Assembly: GCA_964483245.1 (NCBI GenBank)
Contig: CAZABP010000024.1
Span: forward strand, 1 to 64,000
DNA length: 64,000 nt
Source of the DNA: CAZABP01 sp964483245
GTDB lineage: Bacteria; Planctomycetota; UBA1135; UBA2386
Direction of reading: 5' to 3'
This document shows positions 33,250-40,537 of the stretch, one piece after another. Both the position numbers and the translations under genes were made by a program. Under the pieces are notes generated by a model. That model worked only from the letters and a program-made list of their open reading frames with translations. It was not told where the DNA came from and made no database searches. Positions within the stretch are counted from its first letter, which is position 1. Each line of letters begins with the position of its first letter.

Positions 33250-34437
33250 ATGCGGTTCCGCACGAGTCTGAGTTGCCGCGCCGACCTGGAGAGCGCCTGC
33301 CGCGAAGCGATCGCTTCGGTGCGCGACGAGTCGCTCGGGGATCCGGACCTCGCGGTCGTCTTCGTCTCCCCGAGCACGCTCGGCGAACCGCGGCGCGTGC
33401 CGGAGCTGATCGCCGAGCGCCTCGGCGCGCGGCACCTGATCGGTTGCTCGGGCGGCGGGATCCTCGGCGCCGGCCAGGAGGTCGAGGAAGGTCCGGCTCT
33501 CGGGCTGACCGCGGCATGGCTGCCGGGCGTGGACTTGCACGTGCGGCACGTCGAAGAGGGGGACCTGCCATCGCCCGATGCGCCGCCGGCGGCATGGGTC
33601 GACCTGGCCGGGATCCAGCCGACCGCGGCGCGCGGATTCCTGCTGCTGCCGGAGCCGTTCACGTTCGCCGCGGAGCAGCTCGTGGCCGGACTCGATTTCG
33701 CGTATCCACGCGCACCGAAGGTCGGCGGCCTGGTCAGCGGCAGCCAGCGGCCGGATCTGCAGGTGCTGTTCGCCAACGAGACGCATCACACGAGTGGTGC
33801 GGTGCTGCTCGGGCTGTCGGGCAACGTCGTCATGGAGACCGTCGTGGCGCAGGGTTGCCGTCCGTTCGGCCGGGCGGCGGCGGTGACGGCGGCCGATCAG
33901 CATCAACTGCTCGCGATCGACGGCCGGCCGGCGCTGCACTTCCTGCAGGAGCAGATCCACGGACTGACGCCACACGACCTCGACCGCGTGCGCGGGAATC
34001 CGGTGTTCCTCGGTGTGGCGCGCGACCCGCTCGCCGATGACTCGCCGGGGGAAGGTGATTTCCTGATCCGCAATCTGATCGGCGTCGACGAGAAGTCGGG
34101 CGGGTTGACCGTCGGTGACTATCTGGGCGTCGGTCGGATCGTGCAGTTCCATGTGCGGGATCGCTGGACCAGCGATCAGGATCTGCGCTCGCTGCTCGAA
34201 CGCAGGCAGCAGCGGCATCCTGAGTCACCGGTGGGCGCGCTGATGTTCACGTGCCTGGGCCGCGGGCGCGGGCTGTACGGCGACGAGAACCATGACACGA
34301 GGATCGTGCAGGAGATCCTCGGCGACGTGCCGCTGGCCGGGTTCTTCTGCAACGGCGAGATCGGGCCGGTGCATGGGCAGACGTGCCTGCATGGGTTCAC
34401 GTCGGCGCTCGCGCTGTTCACCCCGGTGGGTGCTTGA
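33250..34437 (+). CDS. FIST-domain sensory protein
   Basis: A 395-residue protein made of a FIST_N domain (about residues 30-215) and a FIST_C domain (about 220-375). Typical stretches are HLIGCSGGGILGAG, PKVGGLVSGSQRPD and, near the C-terminus, GRGRGLYGDENHDTR followed by LAGFFCNGEIGPV. FIST (F-box and intracellular signal transduction) domains are thought to sense small ligands such as amino acids; here the domains are not fused to an output. The ATG at 33250 is chosen over an ATG at 33160. The downstream membrane gene starts at a TTG overlapping the FIST stop (TTGA), so a sensor-transporter pairing is suggested. Confidence 0.9.
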   Translation: MRFRTSLSCRADLESACREAIASVRDESLGDPDLAVVFVSPSTLGEPRRVPELIAERLGARHLIGCSGGGILGAGQEVEEGPALGLTAAWLPGVDLHVRHVEEGDLPSPDAPPAAWVDLAGIQPTAARGFLLLPEPFTFAAEQLVAGLDFAYPRAPKVGGLVSGSQRPDLQVLFANETHHTSGAVLLGLSGNVVMETVVAQGCRPFGRAAAVTAADQHQLLAIDGRPALHFLQEQIHGLTPHDLDRVRGNPVFLGVARDPLADDSPGEGDFLIRNLIGVDEKSGGLTVGDYLGVGRIVQFHVRDRWTSDQDLRSLLERRQQRHPESPVGALMFTCLGRGRGLYGDENHDTRIVQEILGDVPLAGFFCNGEIGPVHGQTCLHGFTSALALFTPVGA

Positions 34438-35924
34438 AGCAGGTCGGGCCGGCGCGCGCGCTGCTGGCGGCGTGGTGGCTGCTCGAGTTCTTCGGTGACA
34501 GCCGGCGCAGCGGGCGCGGTGGCAGCAGCCTGACGACGACGATCTTCACGCAGTCGTTCCTGGCGCTGGTGTTCGCCGCGCTGTTGTTCCCGGAGACGCC
34601 GGGGACGGCGTTCGCAGCCGCCAACCTGTCGCTGTCGAGCCTGTTGCTCGGGATCGGGTTGCTGGGTGATCCCGCGCGATTGGTGCGCGCCGATCCAGGG
34701 GAGATGCTGCTCCGGACCGCGCCGGTCCGCGCGCGCACGATCGCGCTCGCGCGCGCCGTGCACGGCGGCGCGCGGCTGGCACTGGTGACGACCGGCATGG
34801 CACTCCCGCCGGCGATCCTCGGCTTCTGGTTGCACGGGCACGGCGCTGGTGCTGTGCTGCGGTATCTGGTCGTCGCGACCGTCGTCGCCGGGATCGTGGC
34901 CGGGGCCCTCGCCGTGGTCGGCCAACTGCTCGTGCTGCTGCTCGGCACCGCCCGCGGCCTGCTCGCGCTCGGGACCTGCAAGGCGGTGCTGCTCGGTGGT
35001 GGATTCGTCGGCTTCGCACTGGCGTTGCCGGAGCTGCAGGGAACGGTCGCGACGCTGCCATTCCCGCCGTGGCTCGTCGCGGGCTGGCCCCCGTATCTCG
35101 GCGCGCTGCTGGTCGGCGATCCGCTCGCACATCCGGCGGCGGCCGCGGCGCTCGCGGGAATGCTGATCGCATTGCTCGGACTGGCGGCCGCGCTCGAGTG
35201 GCGTGAGCGCCCTGCGCTGGCGCCACACCGGCACCGCCGCGGACTGCTCCGCGCGCTGCTGCAACGGCTCGCACGCGGCCCGGCCGAGCGCGGTGCGGCG
35301 GCTTTCGTTGCGACGATGCTGCTGCGCTGCCCCGGCTACCGCGCACGCGTGCTCCCGCTGTTCGGCGTGCCGCTGGCGATGACCGTGCTGGCGTTCCGCG
35401 GCCAGGCCGGCGAGGAGGCGCGGATGCTGCTCGGGGTGACGTTGCAGTTCCCCGCGATCTATCTGCCGTTCCTGATCCTGTTCCTGCCGCGCACCGAACA
35501 GCCGGACGTCGGCTGGGTGTTCGCGACGGCGCCGGTCGACGCGATGCGACTCGGCCGGTCGGCGAGCCTGCTCGCGTTGACCACACACGTGCTGCTGCCG
35601 GCGCAGGTCGCGGCGGTGTTGCTCGCCACAGTGGCAGGGTTGCCGCTCGGCACGTTGCTGCCGATGGCGGTGTTCGCGTTCGGCGTCGGCGTCGTCGTGA
35701 CAGCGATCGCGGTCGCGCGCCTGCCGGCGATGCCGTTCACGTTGGAGGCGGCCGACGAAGAGCACGGGTTCGAGTTCGGCGCGGTGCTGGTCGGCGCCGT
35801 GCTGTTGACGCTGATCGGCGCGGGGCACGCCGCGGTCGCCGGTCAGCCACTGGGGCTCGGGTTGTCCGCGGTCGCGATCACCGCTGCGATCGCGGTCCTG
35901 CGTCGCCGGGGCGCCGTCGCGTGA
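34434..35924 (+). CDS. multi-pass membrane protein, ABC-2 permease-like
   Basis: A protein of about 496 residues with roughly ten hydrophobic helices in two clusters and a cytoplasmic mid-region rich in Arg (residues 255-290). The pattern fits an ABC-2-type exporter subunit of the long form, but no signature proves this. The start is inferred: no ATG or GTG precedes the first membrane-proximal segment, and a TTG at 34434 overlaps the FIST stop by 3 bases. It could pair with the orphan ABC ATPase at 19131. The next gene, a 42-residue membrane peptide, overlaps its end by 4 bases. Confidence 0.7.
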   Translation: MKQVGPARALLAAWWLLEFFGDSRRSGRGGSSLTTTIFTQSFLALVFAALLFPETPGTAFAAANLSLSSLLLGIGLLGDPARLVRADPGEMLLRTAPVRARTIALARAVHGGARLALVTTGMALPPAILGFWLHGHGAGAVLRYLVVATVVAGIVAGALAVVGQLLVLLLGTARGLLALGTCKAVLLGGGFVGFALALPELQGTVATLPFPPWLVAGWPPYLGALLVGDPLAHPAAAAALAGMLIALLGLAAALEWRERPALAPHRHRRGLLRALLQRLARGPAERGAAAFVATMLLRCPGYRARVLPLFGVPLAMTVLAFRGQAGEEARMLLGVTLQFPAIYLPFLILFLPRTEQPDVGWVFATAPVDAMRLGRSASLLALTTHVLLPAQVAAVLLATVAGLPLGTLLPMAVFAFGVGVVVTAIAVARLPAMPFTLEAADEEHGFEFGAVLVGAVLLTLIGAGHAAVAGQPLGLGLSAVAITAAIAVLRRRGAVA

Positions 35925-36049
35925 CGCAGCCCTCCCCGTCGCCACGCGTGCCAGCGCCCCCGTCGATCCGGCGCGAGCTGCTGGCGATCCTCGTGCTGTA
36001 CGCAGCCATCGCCGTGCTGCCGATCCTGCTGGGGCTCGCGACCGGGTAG
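35921..36049 (+). CDS. 42-residue single-pass membrane peptide
   Basis: A very short frame starting with GTG 35921, which overlaps the permease stop (GTGA), and ending TAG at 36049. The product begins MTQPSPSPRVPAPPSIRREL and continues with one hydrophobic helix (LAILVLYAAIAVLPILLGLA). Stop-start overlap, a clean membrane segment and basic residues just before it support a real, coupled small protein, perhaps an accessory subunit of the permease. There is no homology evidence. Confidence 0.55.
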   Translation: MTQPSPSPRVPAPPSIRRELLAILVLYAAIAVLPILLGLATG

Positions 36050-36121
36050 GCCGCCGGCGGTTGCCTGGCCGCAGGACCGGGGATACGGTGCCCGGCCGTT
36101 CCGCAACCCCAGGAGCCTGCC

Positions 36122-36322
36122 ATGACCAACCGCGAGAACGGGCGGGGGCAATTCGAAGGGCTGGCGCTCCAGCCCGAGCGGGAAGAAACGAAGCGGCTGA
36201 CGCAGCCGCGCCAGGATCTGGAAGCGGCAGCACGGGAGTCCGCCGCACGCCACGTGAGCCCGGATCCGATGTCACGCACCGACCGGTACCGTCTCGTCAC
36301 GCCGTACTGGGACCGGGTCTGA
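36122..36322 (+). CDS. small hydrophilic hypothetical protein
   Basis: A 66-residue charged protein (MTNRENGRGQFEGLALQP at the start) with no recognised domain. It has AGGAG about 9 bases before the ATG. The middle is probably one helix (REETKRLTQPRQDLEAAARE). It stands alone between the permease cluster and the beta-helix protein. A long open frame on the opposite strand also covers part of it, but that frame is Arg/Ala-rich shadow sequence. Confidence 0.5.
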   Translation: MTNRENGRGQFEGLALQPEREETKRLTQPRQDLEAAARESAARHVSPDPMSRTDRYRLVTPYWDRV

Positions 36323-36407
36323 TCCCGGCTCTGGCCGAGGTGCCCGCGGATGCAGGGAACCTCGGCCGGGGCCGCCGTATCAGCGGACTTTCCTGCTGGA
36401 GCTGACC

Positions 36408-37760
36408 ATGCCGATCCCTCGTCTCGCGTCAGCGGGCGCCGCACTGCTCGTCGCGGCCACCGCACTCCCCGCTCAGGTGCTGTACGTCGATGCAGCCGTG
36501 CAGACCCCGGGCAACGGACAGTCCTGGGCGAGCGCGTTCGCGCTGCTGCAACCGGCACTCGCCGCCGCGCAGCGCGGCACGGAGATCTGGGTCGCAACCG
36601 GGAACTATGCCGGTGGGTTCCTCGTGCCGGATGGAGTGCGCCTGCTCGGCGGATTCACACCGGGCGATCTGCGGCCGACGCAACGGGAGCCGCTCGTGCG
36701 CCGCAGTGTGTTGGATGGTGGCGGGACGCAGCGCGTGCTCGAGCTGAAGGGGAACGCCCTGGTCGATGGGTTCTTCGTCAGCAACGGCACCGCGGCGGCA
36801 CCAGGCGGTGGCGGCGCCCTCGTCGAGGGGGGCAGCCCGACGATCCGCAACTGCGTGTTCACCGGCTGCCGCAATACCGGCGGCCGCGGATCGACGCTGT
36901 ACGTGCGCAACGGCGCCACCCCGTGGGTCGAGAACTCGGTGTTCGCGTTCGACCAGGGGAACGGCCACGCCGTCGACGTCGACGCGGCCGGCGGCACCTA
37001 CACGCACATCATCGTCTGGGGCAACAAGACGAACGGGTTCCATTTCCAGCTCGGCGCGACGCCGCGGATCTTCGACAGCGTGTTCGGCAGAAATGGCGGG
37101 CGCGGACTCTGCCACATCAGTCCGAACGATGCGCCGGTGCTGGAGAACAACCTGATCTGGGGGAACACGGTGTCGCTGTTCCACTACCGCGGCGTCGAAT
37201 ACATGACGATCGCGCAGGTGAACGGGCTCGCGTATGCGAAGGACAACCTGAGCGCGGATCCGATGTTCACGGACCCGGTCAAGCTCGACTTCACGCCGAT
37301 GGCCGGATCACCACTGGTCGAAACCGGCCGGAACGCGTTCCTGCTCGGGCAGGCGGATCTCGATCTGGGCGGAATGCCGCGCCGGCTCGACAGCGACCGG
37401 GACGGCGCGACGCGGCCAGACATCGGCGTGCACGAACAGGGGAACGTCCGGCTCGACGTCGGCGGGAATCCGCAGCCAGGCGGCACGCTGCAGCTCGCGT
37501 TCACCGGCAATCCGGGTTGGCCGGCCGCGATCCTCGTCGGCCTGCAGCCGGCGAGTGGGCTGTTCCTCGAACCGTTCGGTCATCTGCTGGTGCAGCCGGA
37601 TGCATCGTTCCTGCTGCTGCCGGTTGGAACGCTGCCGGTCCAACTGAGTCTGCCGATCCCGTCGGTCACGCCGATCGGCACGCAGGTCGTGCTGCAGCCA
37701 CTCGCCGGCGACGGCGCCGCCGCGAACCTCGGCAACGCGACCGACGTGCGGATCCGCTGA
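36408..37760 (+). CDS. secreted right-handed beta-helix protein with shared C-terminal module
   Basis: A 450-residue exported protein with signal MPIPRLASAGAALLVAATAL (cleaved near LPAQ). The sequence YVDAAVQTPGNGQSWASAF is the usual entry to planctomycete parallel beta-helix proteins; helix turns follow to about residue 300 (SPTIRNCVFTGCRN, ATPWVENSVFAF, APVLENNLIWGN). The last 100 residues are a separate beta module (GWPAAILVGLQP, EPFG, LPVGTLPVQLSLP) resembling the C-terminus of the FG-GAP protein at 659. A polysaccharide-binding or lyase role is possible but no catalytic residues are evident. Start ATG 36408. Confidence 0.85.
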   Translation: MPIPRLASAGAALLVAATALPAQVLYVDAAVQTPGNGQSWASAFALLQPALAAAQRGTEIWVATGNYAGGFLVPDGVRLLGGFTPGDLRPTQREPLVRRSVLDGGGTQRVLELKGNALVDGFFVSNGTAAAPGGGGALVEGGSPTIRNCVFTGCRNTGGRGSTLYVRNGATPWVENSVFAFDQGNGHAVDVDAAGGTYTHIIVWGNKTNGFHFQLGATPRIFDSVFGRNGGRGLCHISPNDAPVLENNLIWGNTVSLFHYRGVEYMTIAQVNGLAYAKDNLSADPMFTDPVKLDFTPMAGSPLVETGRNAFLLGQADLDLGGMPRRLDSDRDGATRPDIGVHEQGNVRLDVGGNPQPGGTLQLAFTGNPGWPAAILVGLQPASGLFLEPFGHLLVQPDASFLLLPVGTLPVQLSLPIPSVTPIGTQVVLQPLAGDGAAANLGNATDVRIR

Positions 37761-37771
37761 CGCGCGCGGAA

Positions 37772-39052
37772 TCAGCGCAGGCTGATGTTGCGGAAGTGGA
37801 TCTCGGTCCCTTCCGACTGCAGGCAGATCGGGCCGGCGTGCACCGCGGCGTCCCAGCCGTGGTTCACCTCCTGGCCGTTGATCTCGAGCAGGACACGGCC
37901 GCCGTCGACAGTGATCCGGTAGCGGTTCCATTCACCCGGCGCGTGCTCCGCGTCGGCGAGATGTTTCGTGTTGCCGCCCCGAGTCCGCGCCGCGTCGACC
38001 TGCATCGGGTAGTCGCCGATGCGCCAGAAGTCGCCAGCCTTCCCGTGCTGGAGCTGCGCCTCGATCGAGGTCGGCCAGACCTTGTCCTCGCCGCGCATCC
38101 GGAACAGGACACCGCTGTTGCCGGTCGCCTTGGTCTTTGGGCTCCAGCGCCACTCGAGCTCGAGCACGAAGTCGGTGAACGACTCCTGCGTGCGCAGGTA
38201 TCCGTTCGGCGTGCCGCGGCAGACGAGCACGCCGTCCGGCGCGACCGTGAATACGTCCTCGACGCGCGTGCCGTCCGGCAGATGCGCGGTCCAGCCCGCC
38301 AGCGAGCTGCCGTCGAACAGCGCGCGCGGCTCCTCCGCGCGCCGGATCTCACGGATCCGCACGTTGCGGAACCACACGTCGTTGCCGTGATCCTGCAGAC
38401 AGATCGCGCCGCGCATCTCGCGCCCGAAGCGCGGCATCTTGGCGAACTTGCTCGCCGCGACGAGCTGCGTCCACGCCTCGCCGCCCAGCTGCGCCACGAG
38501 GATCCGCTGGCCGTTCAACCAGTGCTCGACGCGCGCACCGTCGAGGAGGATGCGCGCCTCGTTCCATTCCCCGACCGGTCGCAGCACGCGCTGCTCGCCG
38601 GCCACCAGCGCATACAGCGAGCCAGCGGACGTCCGCGCATCCCGCCCGTCCGCGTGGCCGGAGTCGTCGAGGATCTGGTACTCCGGGCCGGTGCGCCACG
38701 GCGCTGCCTCCTGCTCGGAGACGCGATACATGATCCCGCTGTTGGCGCCGGCGGCGACCTTCCACTCCAGCCGCAGCTCGAAGTCGCCGAACTCCTGCGC
38801 CGTCACCAGATCGCCACCCCCACCACCGGCGACGACGCGCAGCGTGCCCGCTTCGACCCGCCAGCCGCGGGTCGGGAACGCCTCCTTGCGGAACCCGCGC
38901 CAACCGTCGGTCGAGCGACCATCGAACAGCAGCTGGAAGCCCTGCTCCGCCTCGTGCGGACTCAACACGGCGGCGGCCTCCGCCACCGGCGCAGGCTCCT
39001 GCGCCGGAACCGCGAACACTGCGAACCAACCCACCGCGAGCAGCTCACGCAT
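37772..39052 (-). CDS. tandem DUF1080 (3-keto-disaccharide hydrolase fold) protein
   Basis: A 426-residue exported protein with a short signal peptide (MRELLAVGWFAVFAVPAQ). Two DUF1080 lectin-like beta-sandwich domains are visible. The first runs over about residues 36-232 (FQLLFDGRSTDGWRGF, then NSGIMYRV, GPEYQILDD, WFRNVRIREI), the second over about 240-426 (RALFDGSSLAGWTAH, NSGVLFRMRG, GPICLQSEGTEIHFRNISLR). This family includes 3-keto-glycoside hydrolases and is strongly expanded in planctomycetes. I chose the ATG at 39052 because GAGG sits 6 bases upstream; an ATG two codons earlier abuts that site. It overlaps the RluD-like gene and is probably co-translated with it. Confidence 0.88.
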   Translation of the reverse strand: MRELLAVGWFAVFAVPAQEPAPVAEAAAVLSPHEAEQGFQLLFDGRSTDGWRGFRKEAFPTRGWRVEAGTLRVVAGGGGGDLVTAQEFGDFELRLEWKVAAGANSGIMYRVSEQEAAPWRTGPEYQILDDSGHADGRDARTSAGSLYALVAGEQRVLRPVGEWNEARILLDGARVEHWLNGQRILVAQLGGEAWTQLVAASKFAKMPRFGREMRGAICLQDHGNDVWFRNVRIREIRRAEEPRALFDGSSLAGWTAHLPDGTRVEDVFTVAPDGVLVCRGTPNGYLRTQESFTDFVLELEWRWSPKTKATGNSGVLFRMRGEDKVWPTSIEAQLQHGKAGDFWRIGDYPMQVDAARTRGGNTKHLADAEHAPGEWNRYRITVDGGRVLLEINGQEVNHGWDAAVHAGPICLQSEGTEIHFRNISLR

Positions 39053-40070
39053 CGTCATCCTCGTCCAACAACGCGGCCATGTCCGGCGGCAGCGGCGCTT
39101 CGATCGTCATCCGGCCGCCGCGGAACGGATGCTCGAACTCCAGACGGTGCGAATGCAGCGCGTGCCGCGCCAGCCCGAGCGCTGCGTGCTGCTCACTGCC
39201 GAGCTGCCCCTGCAGCTGGGCCAGGAACAGGCTCTCGTCGCCACCATAGATCTTGTCGCCGACCAGCGGACACCCGATCGCGGCCATGTGCACCCTGAGT
39301 TGATGCGTGCGGCCCGTCTTCGGTCGCAGCTCGACGAGCGCGAAGCGGGCGTTGCGCCGCAGCACGCGGTACTGCGTGACTGCCGGGAGTCCGCTCCCGT
39401 CGCGCCGCGCCTCGAGCTTGAGGCGCACGGCCGAGCGCCGGTCCGGCCCGATCCCGAAGTCGACGATCCCCTCGACCGGAGCCGGGCAACCGCGCACGAC
39501 CGCCAGATAGGTCTTCTGCACGACGCGGTCCTCGAACTGCCGCGCGACCAGATGGTGGAAATCCGGATCCAGGCTCGCGGCCACGACGCCGGACGTCTCG
39601 CGATCGAGCCGATGCAGCAGGCGGGGCACGACGTCCCGCGATGGGTCTTCGACGCAGCGGTAGCGCTGGTGCAGCAGGTGGATCAGCGTGCCTTCGACGC
39701 GCCGCCCGGCCGGGTGCACGGCGAGGCCGGCGATCTTGTCGACCGCCAACATCCAGGGATCCTCGTGCAGGATCGCGAGCTCGGCCGGCAGCGGATCGCG
39801 CGGTGCATCGAGCTCGGGGCGCTTGGGGATCTGCACCACGACGGTGTCACCGGGGAACACCTTCGTCCGGGCTCGCGCCGCGCGGCCGGTCAGCACGACG
39901 TAGCCGTCCGCGATCAGCCGCTGGATCGACGTGCGCGAACGCCAGGTCAGGTACGCGCCGAGCGCGACGTCGAGGCGCGCGCCGTCGTGCCGCGCATCGA
40001 TCCGGATCCGGACCTGCTCGCGTGGGCGGCTGAGGTCGAGCGGCGGATCACCTGGAAAGCGCGGAATCAT
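39045..40070 (-). CDS. RluA/RluD-family pseudouridine synthase
   Basis: A 341-residue RNA pseudouridine synthase. An S4 RNA-binding domain covers about residues 22-85 (ARLDVALGAYLTWRSRTSIQ). The catalytic domain follows with AVDKIAGLAVHPAG, the catalytic Asp in LLHRLDRETSGVV, KTYLAVVRG, and the late motif PKTGRTHQLRVHMAAIGCPL with GDKIYGG. The layout is that of RluC/RluD, which modify 23S rRNA, but the target site cannot be read from sequence. Its stop overlaps the start of the DUF1080 gene, and rpsU lies 47 bases upstream on the same strand. Confidence 0.93.
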   Translation of the reverse strand: MIPRFPGDPPLDLSRPREQVRIRIDARHDGARLDVALGAYLTWRSRTSIQRLIADGYVVLTGRAARARTKVFPGDTVVVQIPKRPELDAPRDPLPAELAILHEDPWMLAVDKIAGLAVHPAGRRVEGTLIHLLHQRYRCVEDPSRDVVPRLLHRLDRETSGVVAASLDPDFHHLVARQFEDRVVQKTYLAVVRGCPAPVEGIVDFGIGPDRRSAVRLKLEARRDGSGLPAVTQYRVLRRNARFALVELRPKTGRTHQLRVHMAAIGCPLVGDKIYGGDESLFLAQLQGQLGSEQHAALGLARHALHSHRLEFEHPFRGGRMTIEAPLPPDMAALLDEDDDA

Positions 40071-40117
40071 CGGGGCGGATCGGTTCCCCCCGCCGCGACG
40101 CGGTCAACGCGCGCCGG

Positions 40118-40417
40118 TCACCGGGCCGTGCTGGTCTCGAGCACCGAGACGGTCTCGCCCGACTCGCGCGGCGGCCGGCCCGGACGCCCGCGCGACTTGC
40201 GCGGCGCACGTGGCTTCACCTTGGCGTCCATCCGGCGCTGGGCGCGCTGGATGTTGCGGATGCGCTCGCGCTCCTCACGCCGCTTGCGGTCGCTCTCCTT
40301 CTCGTAGTACGCGTACTTCTTGGAGAGCCGGAAGACTCCGGCGTAGTTGCACTGCCGCTTGAAGCGGCGCAGCGCGGCCTCCAGAGGTTCGTTCGGACGG
40401 AGTTGGACCTTGATCAT
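40118..40417 (-). CDS. rpsU: ribosomal protein bS21 with basic C-terminal tail
   Basis: A 99-residue bS21. The first 55 residues are the conserved protein (MIKVQLRPNEPLEAALRRFK, CNYAGVFRLSKKYAYYEK). The remaining 40 are an extension that includes KPRAPRKSRGRPGRPPRE, an AT-hook-like Arg-Gly-Arg-Pro repeat not found in the usual 70-residue protein. bS21 sits at the 30S platform and helps initiation. It is divergent from recD2 and upstream of the RluD-type gene, so a ribosome-related operon is likely. Start ATG 40417. Confidence 0.93.
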   Translation of the reverse strand: MIKVQLRPNEPLEAALRRFKRQCNYAGVFRLSKKYAYYEKESDRKRREERERIRNIQRAQRRMDAKVKPRAPRKSRGRPGRPPRESGETVSVLETSTAR

Positions 40418-40537
40418 GCGTGCGGAGTCATCGGGCGGTTCGCCACCCAGGCTGGATTCGGCTGCCGGCGGACGGTCCCGCTGGCGGCGAAAGGGGGCGG
40501 AAGGATAGCCTGCGGCGCCCCGCGGGCAACCTCGCAG

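Noticed and set aside
34176..36275. 699-codon minus-strand open frame opposite the FIST and permease genes
   Set aside because: Low-complexity Arg/Gln/His sequence; the plus-strand genes have clear domains and membrane segments.
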